From Enoplosus armatus (Eukaryota > Chordata > Actinopteri > Centrarchiformes > Enoplosidae): a stretch of DNA of 64,000 bases. Where the stretch lies: contig NC_092192.1 of the NCBI RefSeq assembly GCF_043641665.1, positions 17,634,658-17,698,657 of the forward strand. Reading direction: 5' to 3'. Positions within the stretch are counted from its first letter, which is position 1. The number at the start of each line of letters is the position of its first letter. The notes beneath the pieces are model-generated. The model saw only the letters and a program-made list of their open reading frames with translations. It searched no databases and was not told where the DNA came from. Both the position numbers and the translations under genes were made by a program. Below, piece after piece: positions 29,201-41,520 of this stretch.

Positions 29201-31749
29201 ATTCTTTGCTGCCAGTGTACATTAATAAACACACCAGAAGAGTATTATATAAATACACATACAAATGTTTGTCTTAATATTTTACAATGACAATTTAGAG
29301 CTGATAAAAAAACAAGCATGGCATCTGCTTGGCTATGTGATATCTACTCTGTTACACCAGTGTGCACATACTTGGCCAGTGACACAATATAATCAGTTTA
29401 ATAGTATAAGAAGGCTGCCAGTTATTCTGACCTCAAGACAGCAGAGCCCACAATAATTCTTGTGGCAAATAATTAGTTTTATCACACAATGACATGGGTC
29501 ACCCGTAAGGGCTTGATTATAACAAGAGAACAATATAAGAAAATGTGAGGTTCAGTGGAGCTCTCAAAGGGGATTGCTTCTTCATATCTTGTCAAATTCC
29601 AGATGACATTTCATATGACTGCAAAACAGAAACAATCCTTCCCTGTATGAGCTGCTGCAGCCTCTGAGAGTCATTATGTTGAGAGCTGAAATTCCACACT
29701 GCAACGCTTTAGTCTTCACTCTAAGTGCTTTGTTTGTATTGACACTTAGCAGAAATGAAGAAGAGACAGAAATCAGATGTTTGAATCAATGTTGTTTGCA
29801 AGATTTTCTTGAGTAAAACATTCAAATATTATATAGAAATGTAAACAAAACATTGAAATTGTATGAAGGCATTGAGAGCTGCCTTATTTGCCATTAATCT
29901 TTACCTCTAATTGATTGACAGTATTTATTGTTGTATTTTTCTTCACACTTTCTATTACCTCTGGCGAGCTGTTCTCTTAATGGCACTGCATATTGTGCCT
30001 GCCAAAAGGAAATGGTGTGGCAAACATGCACATTTTGCTTTTTTTTCCCACTCTTGACTCCAATCTGTATGGTATTGACCATATGTTGAATAATATAGCC
30101 CACTATTTGTTATTCCAATTACATTCCATACACAGTATTTCTTTTTAGCTCTGCCTGATGGATTTGCACTCATCTAATGTGCGCAGTGTGCTGCTGCTTA
30201 ACAGACTCAGAATTTGCATTATAATGATTTAGAACACCAATGCATTTTTAATGCTCATAAACAAGAGTGTGCACTGTGACTTTTTTCACAGATTATGTTT
30301 ACTCCACCATTTAACTGTGTATATGGTTGTGACATTTGTAGCAACTCCCTGGTATGAAATTGCTCTTGCTTCTGCATGAGACTAATCATGACGAAAATGT
30401 GTCTCAGCTGAAACACAAAGACAGACATTTAACTAGAATTCGAGATGCCTCGAAGGTGAGCTGCAGTGTTAAATTTACACTGACTTCGGCCATAGCTCTG
30501 GATCCAATGTGATCTGGGTGTAAGCTTGCCTTTAAGAGAGACTTCCAATTAAAAGTGTTTCTTATCAAAGTTTTGGAGACCTGATGTTTTGATATTGATC
30601 AGCTTTTTACAAAACTTGAGGGAATTATGAATGTCACCACTGGGTTTTAGCATTATTAAATTCCCACTGATTAGCTCAAGGGGGGGCACTACAGTATTCA
30701 TTACATTCTCCAAAGAGTCACGCACCATATCTCAGACACCACTGACTGAATTTTACAAAACGTAGGGAAACGATGCATGGCAACACTGCTTTTGAGCATT
30801 TTTAGATGAAGACAGATTGGCCCAGAGGGGTGCTATGCTTGCCATTTGATTGTCCATACAGTAATAACCTATTTCTAAAGACTGTACAAGCAGGGACAGA
30901 GCGTGCATGGTACATTCATCCAGCTATCAGTCTGTGTGCTACTTCCAACATCGATATGCAGAAGACATGTTGGGCACTGAAGAGACAAGCAGCACAAATA
31001 CACAAACATACACATACATTGCTATAGCCTTGTGCAAACATACAATATCCTGATGTCTACATTCAATATCAGTCGCAATAAAACATTTCTAGGAATCAGG
31101 AATGCGTCAATTACATCTCCACATAAAAGTATACATCACAATGCTTTTCCCGTCCATTTTTCTGCTTGTTATCAATTTAAAGTGCAACTGCAGAGCATTA
31201 GAAGTTTCCCACTGTATGTCAAATACGTCAACACAAGGCAACTTAACTCACACAATGAGCCCACAATAAAAGCAAGATAGTCAGACAAGTCTCTTAAGGT
31301 ATTAGGGTGGCCCTAAGCCTTTATCTTATCAGGTTTCAGTCCAAAACACAGGGGGATGAGGGCGGGGACAAAAGCAAGCCAAGCAATTAATTGTCTTCTC
31401 TGCTTGGCATCTAATTTCAACACCCCAGAAGGTCTATTACAGGAGCAAGACAGTCATTAAACCTCAACAATAATCACTGCTGAGCTATGCCTTCATCCTT
31501 CGTGCTACTTCAGTGTCTCCTGCTTAATGGCAGCTGGCTATGACAATTCCACTCAAACGCAATAAAAATGTGATACATGCGAGGCAATTTATTGTGTTTA
31601 AATGCCATGTTAGACGCATCGTTGACATGAAACAGAAGCAGGGAAGTAATTATTGTGTGCTAAAATCAGTCTATCTATTAAATGGACTAAATAATCCACC
31701 AAAATGGCTACATAATAGAATGCAGCAGGACCTCTTCAGAGGCAAAGAC

Positions 31750-32030
31750 CTCTAATACTTCTCGAGCAACGGAGCAAAAAAGAGAATGGTGGAAGGTAAT
31801 AGTCGGGGGCAGAGAAGTGAAAGAGCATCACAGGGAGAACAAAAGTAAAATAAAAAATGTAGGACAGAGGAAACTGAGGCTGAAAAAGAGCTCTGTAGGT
31901 GAAAACTGAAGAAGACAGGGGTTGAGGGTGCTCAAAAAGAAAATGGTGGGGGAATAGGGAAGAGACTGAGGGTGAGAAGGAGTTTGAGAGGAATAAAACT
32001 GGCAGTTGGGGGAGAGGAGATGGTTCATTT
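31750..32030. repeat. purine-rich low-complexity tract
   Basis: The plus strand is strongly G+A biased for about 280 bp (for example GGGGGAATAGGGAAGAGACTG). The 133-codon reading frame on the opposite strand is a by-product of this bias (proline-, leucine- and serine-rich) and not a gene. Confidence 0.7.
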
Positions 32031-33079
32031 GTCACTGTCAGATCAGTTTGTTTCTCCTTCATAACTGCAAGGACGAGATCTGGCCCACAACCCAGCCCCA
32101 GATCCTCCCCGTTCTTAAGCCAACCACCCATCACCATCTATCCTCCAACCTCTGCCAGCACCTGCCCTCTCTCCAATCGCTGGAGATGAGGATGCAACCC
32201 ATGCTACAGTGCCCTCTGCACACACACAATTGTGTCTGCCTGCGTGGACATGCTCACTGAGCTTAATCGAATGTATGTCCCAGTAACAGTAGCAACCTAT
32301 AGCCTGGAGTAAAATCATCTATCCAAAGGCATGTCTGAATGATATTAGTACATCTTACAGAAGCAAAAATTTATCAGCAATGAGGCATATCCATGCAATT
32401 GTAGTCTTTTAGAAAGCTCATAATCTAAATAGAAGAAGAATGTTTGATTTAGACTGAATATCATACAAATACAGAACATCTACGTATAGATGAGTTTGAC
32501 CATGGCTCCTCTTTCTTCTCTATATGTACCTCCTGCAATGAAGCAGAGGCAGCATGCTGATCTAGCACTCCTGGATGCATCACAGGCAGAATTTAACAAA
32601 CTTTTATTGGCTGAGTGTCTACCCCAACCTGAGCCCTATAATGAGTACTGGGGTGGTGCTTCCTCAGTAAAAACCTCTCAGTTGGAGGTTAAAAAACATT
32701 TCCTTTGGCTCAGGAAGCGTGGTGTAGTTGGCAATCATATTGCATGTTCAGTCCCTGGTGGGTAATGTGTCTACGCATCCTTCACCAGGTGTAATTAACC
32801 TGAATTGTCTGTGGTGTGTAGGTAAGCCAGCAATTACTGCACCTAACTGCGAGATGTTTCTGCTGCTCATGCAGTTATCTGACAAGCAATTCAGTTTCCA
32901 AATGATAAGAATGGCCACAAGCTTCTGTAAGGATACCATATCTTACTTTGGAGTCTTTCTTTTACTAGAACTGTTTCCTTCCGGGCCTCCCTGCCTTACG
33001 ACAGCTGGACTATTCATTCCTTTCTTTCTGCTGCACATTACCTGCAAATTCCCACAATGTACAACGAAAGTAGTGTCTG

Positions 33080-33310
33080 ATGGCGTGTGCACTACATTCT
33101 GCTAACAATCCCACAATGCAATGCCTCCTATTTTTATAGATGCAAAAAGTACAGTTGTGGGACTCTACACTTGTCCATGGTGACTCAGATTGTCTGTGTG
33201 TGAAATCTTGATTTACTGCTCACTACAGTAAACTATTGAGTGTCTATCATATAGGGAATACTGACTGGGTGAAAGAGGGAGGGATTTCGGATGCAGCTTA
33301 GTTTTTTTGT
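33080..33310. mobile_element. fish-type non-autonomous repeat (ACAATGCAATGCC, TTTCGGATGCAGC)
   Basis: Contains AATCCCACAATGCAATGCCT, AGTAAACTATTGAGTGTCT, CATATAGGGAATACTGAC and GGGATTTCGGATGCAGC. These are decayed forms of phrases typical of a common fish element (cataatgcattgcg, tagtgagtagtgagtg, tatagggaatag, gatttcggacgcagc). There is no coding capacity and the ends are approximate. Confidence 0.5.
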
Positions 33311-33889
33311 TCCACTGTTGGAATTTTTGAAGGCACCCTATAGTGTATAAAAGAATTTGAACTCTCAGATGAAATGGCACAGTGAAAATGCAGTGCAGTA
33401 TATAGGAAATAGGCTGTGATTTTGTACACAGCCTTTAAGTTCTGTAGATGGGGACTGGAGGGTCAGAACACAGAGGGGAGCAGTTATTAGATGCTGATGC
33501 GACACACCAGGGGGACTGGGGAAAATCCCAATAGGGAAAATAGTTAAGACTTTTTGTTTTGGACTGTTTGACAGTTTGAGTAACTTTGCCATCTATCCTT
33601 TTATCCACACATGTAAACCTGAACTGCCAACATTAAGAGAAGAGCAGGCTGGCAAAAGCCAGAAGAGGCCTACAAGCCAGATGGCTACTATCACCCTCTG
33701 TCTCATAAGCCGATGTTGTGTCACGAGGGCGACACAGAGTCCTGCAGGTACAGTCAAACCAATTGCCCCCCGGCCACAGAAACAGAACACACTCACAGGG
33801 GACAAACAGGGACATCCTCACATCTTTAATTGCAACACGAAGGGACCGTGTTTTAAAATTCCCCCCAGTAGCCTAATGCTTTGCTGCAT

Positions 33890-34325
33890 AAAAAAATACC
33901 TATGTGACAGATTTAGTTTAGCTTAGCACAAAGACTGGAGCCCCTGTCAAAAGTAAAGCTAGCTAGTAAGCTCATCATCATTACATCTAACAGTCAGCTA
34001 GGTTTTAAATAGTTACAAAGTTATTGGAATTGGCAGCTACACGTTTGAGGACAGGACGTCTGAAATGGTTTGTGCGATCACCGGACCCAGCTGTTGGAGG
34101 TGACTACTCCTAAAAACAAAATCTTCTGTGTTATATACACACATGCAACGTGTAAACAAGACAAGCCTCGGGAGCTATGGGCTGTTTCCCCTGTCTCCAA
34201 TCACTGTGCCGAGCTACGGTAACACATCCCACGGCTTCCTCTGTACGCACGGAGGTGACACTGATCTTCTCATCTAAAACAGCTAATAAAAAAACATCCT
34301 AAAATATATACTTATTCCTTTAGGG
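33890..34325. mobile_element. decayed percomorph-type non-autonomous repeat
   Basis: Successive landmarks: TTTAGCTTAGCACAAAGACTG, CATGCAACGTGTAAACAAGA, GACACTGATCTTCTCATCTA, and CCTAAAATATATACTTATTCC just before TTTAGG. The order (tttagcttagcataaagactgg, catgtaaacaagac, gatcttctcatctaa, attccttta end) is that of a repeat seen many times in percomorph genomes. Several insertions and substitutions make it an old copy. Confidence 0.5.
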
Positions 34326-37300
34326 TTCTTGCAGGTGAGAAGCTGTAGCCTGTTAGCGTGTTCACAGCGGCTGCTCTGGCAGTTCTTACAAGTTGAAATG
34401 TGATAACAATTTTACTCAAGGAGATTGGAACTACTTACAGTTGTATCTAAATGTAAAATGAACTGAGTCTAATTGCTTAATAGCTGTCACAAGTGTTGGA
34501 CGTGTCAAAACGTTTAAGTTTAATGAAAATTTCACAAAACTGTAATTGTCTTACAATGTCACAAATGTTAATGAGAATCTTGACTGTTCCACTAATAAAG
34601 TAAAACCTTTGTGAGAAATTTTGTAACCTTTTGATTCACATAGAAACTGTTGGGCACATCAAAATTAATGAGATTATTTCTTTTTGACAATTTTCTTTTC
34701 TGCCTCTGTCTTTTCTCCTTTCAGTTAAAAAGCATTAGAGCAGTGAGGTCTCTAATCAGAAATGTAAATGGCCTGGTCACATTACTGCAGTCTAAACCCT
34801 ATTCATTTGGCTTTCACTAGCTTACAATGCATTTTTAAATCTTATTAATAACACTTAAGTACTCATCTTTTTGGATCAGATGTTGGTATAAAGTCAAACC
34901 TGTCCACAGTCTTTTCATATAGAGCCATTCCTCATTATTCTAACTTCTCACTTTGATTGCCAAGGCAAACACACTTGAACTAGCACCACATCATTGTTGA
35001 TTTTTTGCTCACAAGCTCATCAGTAAGCTCTTGGCCAATTAACTCTGTATTACAAGTTACAAGATACATACTGTAAAAAGGCCTTTGAGAAATGCTAGAA
35101 AAGCAGTGTTGCAGATTCATAATAATTTGAATTTACATAATTTCTTTTAAGTGAAATACTCGTGCAATTAAAAAGGTTCACAAATTACAATGTCTGTCTG
35201 CAAATGACACTCTCAGACATTATGGGCGTGTATGTGTGAAAAGGAGAAAGTATCATATTAATACTAGAATATATTATTATATACAATATTATATGTATAG
35301 GATTATGAATGGGTGTTTTGCCATGTGACCCTTTAGACTTAGGTATTCCCTCCCAGCATAGACAGCATAATCCTAGAGGACAAATATATAACTCAGCATG
35401 AGCTGCAGTCATGCAATGGAAAACTAAAGCATTAGTATATTACGTGTACCATGTAAAATAACCAGTTACACAGTGTTGTATAATTTGTGTAAAGTATATA
35501 AATAAAACTCAAAAAATGTTCAATCATCATCAGCTCTTCTTACACAAGTAAGCTACAGCAATACAACAAAAACAAAAACAAAAGAGTGAAAAGAGTGAGG
35601 CTGTAGAAAATAAAAAAAATCTTTGAGTTCTCCACTTGCTGCTGTTAACTAAGTAAAAAAAAACAAACAAACAAACAAAAACACAGTGGGACACATGAAA
35701 TTAATCATAACCCCACAACAGTTTGTCACAAAGAGAAATGTTTCCCCCAAGCTAATTAAAAACCATTCATTAGGCAGTTCTCCAAAACTGTGTGTGGCAA
35801 ACTTGAGGGGAGTATGTGGTTGAGGGCTTTAAAACCTGGTAAATACGTTTTTGTAGCTGTGGACGATGTTTTTTAAATGTCCTGTACATCTCCCAAAATA
35901 CCAAATGGTGGATGGGATGTACCAGTTTTTTTTTTTTTTTTCTAACACAGAAATGCACCACAAATAGCAATTTATGGCCAAGTCAGGGATTCACCTTTGG
36001 CTTGATCTAGGATTTAGAATTTCAAACTCGCTATGAAAAATGTGTCTGCCACTGGAAGATTTGGGTCAGGCTCATCAAACGTAATAAGCACTGCTCTGAT
36101 CACATGAGAGGCAGTATGCTGAAACCTCTCAGCTGTATGCAATTGTTCCAATCGAAGGAGAGTGAAAGAGCTGCCATTTGCTGAAGAGCGTGTTCAGGCA
36201 GCTACAAAAGACTGAGTGAAATCTCAGCTGGGATCTGTTTTAGCTCAATACTGCTTGTGTTAATTTATATTCATTGTGATCATTTGCATTATATTCTGGT
36301 TGGCTAACTAGAAAAATAATGCTGTAACTGTATCGTTAAAACAGCTGTCACCAAACTTTACTGAATTCGAAGGATGATTAAGACTTACTGACATATGACT
36401 ACTGCAATTACATTTCTGAAACTATGTCGCAAAAATGCTTGACACATGAACCAATGCTTTTTGTGCAACAATATGTGACACATGGCTCTGAATAAACATC
36501 CCAAGGGAAAACAAGGGAAATGCAATGGTGGTGTTTTGATGACAAATCAAATAACTTTTACACCATCTGTAACTGTGCACCTTTGTGGCTGACTGGCCTT
36601 AAAGGTGTCTCTGGGCCAGAGCACTTCCCTAATGGACCTTAATGGGTTTTATGGTGCACTGCGGGCTTCTAATGGGGTAGTATGTCTGATGGGGATGCTG
36701 CTTTCAGGTCCTCCTGGGCCCTGTCTAGGTTCTTAATGTGACCTGAAGAGAAGAATACATAATGTATCAGTGTTTCTCTGAGTCAAAGGTTAATACCCAG
36801 AGTTAAAGAAAGTAGAGAATTTTGGGGGGTGAAAACAGGGAAATGGGAGGTTATGAGAATGTGTGAGAGCAAAAGACGCATGAAAAGAGAAGCCCAGGAG
36901 TTAAAGCAGTGGGAGAAAAAATGCCATGGCATATTATTGAGGGACACTTTGGTGCTAAGCTGCTTATTGATAAAAGCACTAATCTGCCTGGCAGAAGGTA
37001 AGAAGGCTGGGATGTGTGGTGATATAATATCTCAGCTAAAGGCAATGCCATCAGGGAGCTGAGCCTCCACACAGCTTTACCTAAAGGAGTTACTCATTTT
37101 ATTTTATTTTTTTACATAAAGAGTGGAATCTGACCATGTGCCACTCGCAGACAGCATATGAGCCTGAGGAAAAATGAGAGCAGATCATTGTGAACCACAG
37201 GCTTTTTCATCAGACGTTCCATCAGACTTGATCGATAAGGAGAGACCATCACTTTTTAATACGCATATAGATCCCTAGCATTCGCTTTAATTATTTCCCC

Positions 37301-40035
37301 CGCTACATCAAAGAGCAAGTCAGCATTGCTGGGCATTTTGATGACTTGAAGAGGGCCCATGGTTGGCAGTCAGGGCTAGCTGCACTGAAAGTTCAGTTAC
37401 AATTGCCATTCATCAGGAGGACTTTTGCCCTCAAATCAATACATTATTAGATTATTAAAACATTTTTAATGCATAATAAGTACATTAAAGCTGGCATGAT
37501 GCATGGAACAGTATTCATGAAAAGTGACATTAACTGTTGTTAATGTGTGTGTGGGGCAAGTACAGTCTACCAGTGGAACCTCACATGGTTGCCAGGAGTC
37601 CTCTCTTAGGTAATATTCAAAATGTTTTATATGCTGGAAGCCACGAAACTGGAAATTTAACTTGGTTTAGGGTTTAATTTGGATCCTGCAACATACAATA
37701 TCGAATCACAACCCTACCTTGGTTGGTGACACTCTCTATACCCAGCTGTCGAAATGTTAATCACCTTGCCACAATGGCAATGAAATCTGTTCAAAAGAAC
37801 AGGCAAACAGGAAGTTTCACACTGTTGGTAATTTCATGCATCGAAAAAAAAGTGGTATCACACTTCGCTGCCATGTTTTCCAAGTTTTACTAAAAAATAG
37901 AGACAAAATCAAATCACCTCTTGCCACTGCACAGAACAATGTGTGGGAAGTTACCGATTTCAGCTTTTTACAGGTAACTGGGCGAAAAAGGCTCTCCAGA
38001 TAGCAACAGACATGTATGTTAATTATGCTTTACATACTGAAATGTTTACTACTCCCTTGTGAACATGGTCCTTTTTAGCCCATTATCTTCACCTGTCAGT
38101 CCTGCCACACGAAGGCTGGGCCCACCAATCTCAGAGGGACTCTAGAAGAGAACTCTAATCATTCAATCTAGGAGTGAGGTGCAAATGAAATCAATCCTCA
38201 TGTCCTGGTTCAAAGAACGGTTCTCTCATTAGGCCAAGCCTGCTAATTGAAGTCATTTGCCTCTCTGCTGTCTCTCTTGCCCTCGCCATTTTGATCATCC
38301 CTCTAGTTAGAGGCTTTTTTATCGGGAGCATGCTGAATCAATACCTCCTCTGTTACCTAGAGCAGTGGGAAATCTCTAAATACTATCTGCTCACGAAAGT
38401 GTCAACAAATAATTTCTCCTCTCCAACTTCTCAACTTTGTTTTCAAATTCATGTTATTTCAGTTACTTCAGTTCCAATTGATTATAATTTCGTCATAAAA
38501 TGGGAGACATGGGAGAATGTATTTTGTGAAGAACACATGGCCACACACACTGATTTTAGACTATTACAAGTACTGGTCTATTACTGGTCTGCTACATTTA
38601 ACAATGAATGTAATGTAAGTAAGTAAATATGCACATCATATATATATATATGGAAAGGACTGTATATATATATATCTATATATATCTATATAGATATATA
38701 TATATAGATAGATAGACAATCCTTTCCAGTACAGTAAAGTTTGATCAGGGACATCAAATATTATTCCTACTGTTTTAATAATATCTCAGTAATCTGTGTA
38801 TTAATTAGATACATTAGCCCAACTTACACTTTTACTGAAGCCCGATGAGCAGCCTCCTGCCACAGGTGCACTTGAGTTGCTGAATATGTAAACCCATGGA
38901 TTCTGACTTTGAGTTGAGTCAAATTTTTAATCTTCTCTCCTCAACTACCTGGAACCCACCATTAAGTCTGGCACTTCTATTGGTCTGCTGGTGGAAAACC
39001 TGAAATCTGCATGCTAATGAGCATCACATGCATCAAATAGGATTTGACTTGTTAAGTCAGAGGAGTTTAAAGAAACTCTGTCCCACCAAGTTTCGACAGT
39101 TGATTGGCCTCAGAATAATTCGGATGTATCCTGATATGTAAGCGCTCCGGTCTTTAAGTCAACATGAAACAAGACAGCATCAGAAGGTTACATTGAGGGT
39201 GCCAAAGAATTGTAAATGTGCTGAGTATAGCAGGCAGTCTGTGCACCCAGCGTTTCCGCATAAGCCTTGATTATTGAGCTGTGCCATCTTTTATACTGTG
39301 CAGAGCCAGATCGCACAGCTGACATCCGTCTCCGTCTACTGTAACTCAAGGTAACACACACCCTCTCTACCCTGGCAAGGTACTTCAAAGGATGTCTGGG
39401 GATGTTATGTGAATATTTTTGGCCTCAATCTCCACCTGCCTAGCGGAGTTTTTAATAGCAAATGAGCAGAACACACCAAAGAAGATATGAAGGGGTGGAG
39501 TTTAAGGATTTTAGGCACTAGCCCACTACACTTATGCAGTGAAATTACTAGACCAGTAAAAATGAAGTAATATTCAAGGCAGTTTGTTGTGGCTGCATCA
39601 ATTTTATTAGTTTGAACTTGGTCAGTGGCTTAGACATTGGTAGCTTCTTGTCTGTTGTAGTGTTGTCTTGTGTGTATGTTTCGCAGAACCAAAGGAGATC
39701 ATTTGATATTGTACGTACCTAGTCTTTCCCAGGCTTCCACAATCTTTTTCCTCATTCATTCGCAGACACAAAGATTTAGTGAAATTATTCTTGTGACCCC
39801 TCGATCGTGATTTTGTAATCTAAAAAATAATCTAAACAAGTCTCAGATGGATGTCAGCCCAGGCGACAATTTAAGACTTCTTTCTCTCACTCTTCTTCTG
39901 GTCTCTGACACTTTGGCAAGTTAGTTGATATTGACAGATTGACACAGGATTCAAACAGTTCTCTAGCCAACTAGCTGCATGTCCACTGGTGTTCGTCTTC
40001 TTCCTCAATATCCAGCAACCTGCTGAACTTACTGT
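34326..40035. other. non-coding sequence, no gene seen
   Basis: AT-rich. Holds an (AAAC)n patch near 35655-35680, a T-run near 35925, and the inverted repeat at 38651. No convincing exon or RNA gene. Confidence 0.55.
38651..38728. repeat. AT-rich inverted repeat able to form a cruciform
   Basis: TGGAAAGGACTGT (38651-38663) and ACAATCCTTTCCA (38716-38728) are inverted copies with 12 of 13 matching. They flank an alternating TA core whose centre (TATCTATATAGATA) is itself palindromic. The whole element of about 78 bp could fold as one long hairpin. It may be a minimal foldback element or a secondary-structure hotspot. Confidence 0.7.
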
Positions 40036-40138
40036 AATTCAATTCAATTGTCTTTATATAGTGCCAATTCATAACAGAAGTTATCTCAGGGCACTTTTCA
40101 CATAGAGCAGGACTAGACCATACTCTTTATAATATTAT
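40036..40138 (+). repeat. dispersed fish repeat (CAATTCAATT, TTATATAGTGCCAATTC)
   Basis: Reads AATTCAATTCAATTGTCTT, TATATAGTGCCAATTCATAA, AGAAGTTATCTCAGGGCAC, CATAGAGCAGGACTAGACC, then ATACTCTTTATAATATT. This is close to a very common percomorph repeat (ttatatagcgccaaatcacaac, gtcatctcaaggcac, agagcaggtctagaccgtactc). Relatively well preserved; non-coding. Confidence 0.65.
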
Positions 40139-40571
40139 GTAAGTTACATGTTATTTATGAACAAAAGGAGTTCAATCTAGTATGGAAAGAAAACAGTGCT
40201 TCATGGTTACACAAGGTTTCCTTTGCAAGTGCAGGAGTTATGGAAATTCAGAGAGACTTGAGAAAGCTGACTAAAGGACAGGTTAATCGTTTTGAAAGCT
40301 TTGTGTGAATATTGACTTGGTGTCTGATGTAGATATGTTAATAGGAAGTGCTTGCTGTCTTTCTATAATGCCCAAATGTATTAGCAGTTGCTTGCCATGA
40401 TGAACAACATCAATAGAGGGAAAGAGGAAAGGAGTTGCTTATGAAATGTTCATGTCTTTATATACAACTTTTTGAATTAATCAATTTATGTATTTTCTGT
40501 GAATATTTCTATGTGTAAAATATACCAAATCATTTCAGCATGTGTGAGGAATATTTTATTAAGCTTTAACT

Positions 40572-40690
40572 TAATTATTGTCCCAAGGGGAAGTTGCCAG
40601 TTCAGTCTTTGTGTTCAGCCATCCTAAACAAAATGAAATTAGAAAAGCACAGTATTTAAAGGCAATGCTTCAGCAGAAAATAATGAAAAC
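40572..40690 (+). repeat. short dispersed repeat, copy B
   Basis: ATTGTCCCAAGGGGAAGTTG, then ATCCTAAACAAAATGAAATTA, then TATTTAAAGGCAATGCTTC and AGCAGAAAATAATG. It aligns with copy A at 11195-11310 along its whole length in the same orientation. The 61-codon reading frame through it is not a gene. Confidence 0.5.
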
Positions 40691-40924
40691 GGCTCTGGAG
40701 TCTTTGGCTTCATTTTTTAATGGGGAAGAAAGGAAGTCTGGATGGGAGCAGCTCAAACACTAACAATATAGAAGAGCCATGTAACTAAACAGTGTAATGC
40801 ATGACGTTTAGTATTTTCTTACAGACAACTTGTGGATGACACTCAGCACTGAGCTTATTGTTGTACTGACAAACCTTTTTTATCTATTCCTCTGTGGTAT
40901 TATCTCAAAGCTATACTGCGGTAG

Positions 40925-41322
40925 TGGGGTGGGCTCAGCTGCAGGACAGAGATGGTGGGAGTGGCTCGTGGGAGTAGTGCCGGGGTTCTTATTGGCACAG
41001 ATGTTACCTGCTGGTGAATGACACTCTCTCTTTTCATGCAGTAGCATGCTGGACCGGGGAGACACACGCCAGAGGAGAGTGGCTATCCTCCTCTCTGAGA
41101 TAATTGTACTTTGAGTTTGTGTTATTTGAGAAACTGGACCATATGCCATCCGGAGCCACCGGGCAAGATCGCGGAGGAGCAAGTAAGTAGTAGGAGTAAG
41201 AAGAATGTTTTTGTTGTGAAAGCGTGTGTGTGAGCAATAAAAAAAGGACAACCCAAGTGGACAGAACTGTGTGAGACTGTTTGTGCTGAGTAGAACCCGT
41301 AGTAACACTGGTCCCTGTTACA
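40925..41322 (+). mobile_element. LTR-like repeat (possible solo LTR)
   Basis: A GC-richer block with AATAAA at about 41237, followed by AAGGACAACCCAAGTGGACA and an end at CCTGTTACA. It resembles fish Gypsy-type LTRs, in which a polyadenylation signal precedes a short R/U5 ending in CA. I see no internal retrotransposon genes and no second LTR. The left boundary is uncertain. The call rests on remembered resemblance only. Confidence 0.35.
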
Positions 41323-41520
41323 TACACTTTGCCAAGATCTTGTTCAGTCCAGCATACATACAATACAATACATACAATACTCAACTTTTTCAATTTCAAA
41401 AATGTACCTTTATATTTTTACATGTTTGTTGTCTGTCAGATTATATGTTAAAGCACCATCAGACCACGGCAAATTCCTTGTAATGTATGTCACTTGGCAA
41501 TAAACAGTTTCTGATTCGGA
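41323..41520 (+). mobile_element. 3' tail of an L2/CR1-like LINE
   Basis: The sequence has CCACGGCAAATTCCTTG (41464-41480), then CACTTGGCAATAAACAG and TTTCTGATTC (to 41517). This is the arrangement at the 3' ends of common fish LINEs (ACGGCAAATTCCTTG, CTTGGCAATAAA, CTGATTC). No RT domain precedes it, so it is a 5'-truncated copy. Confidence 0.6.

Larger units (their letters stand above)
23346..33079. other. non-coding sequence, no gene seen
   Basis: AT-rich with the tRNA-like remnant near 26009, the 18-bp palindrome at 26268 and the purine tract at 31750-32030. A block at 26590-26735 looks repeat-like but I could not place it. At 32718-32762, GTGTAGTTGGC followed by TGTTCAGTCCC loosely resembles RNA polymerase III A and B boxes. 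The overlapping open frames at 25148-25447 show no family resemblance. Confidence 0.5.

Noticed and set aside
31736..32137. 133-codon minus-strand frame
   Set aside because: Composition follows the purine tract. It is low complexity with no domain.
32718..32762. tRNA-like A and B box pair
   Set aside because: The boxes are degenerate and no cloverleaf can be drawn. At best it is a decayed SINE, so it is not annotated as RNA.
27178..33505. Shared 15-mer ATGCTGATGCGACAC at about 27178 and 33491
   Set aside because: The flanks do not align, so it may be coincidence or a very small repeat piece.
40880..41308. 121- and 142-codon minus-strand frames
   Set aside because: Both lie antisense across the LTR-like block and have no domain.
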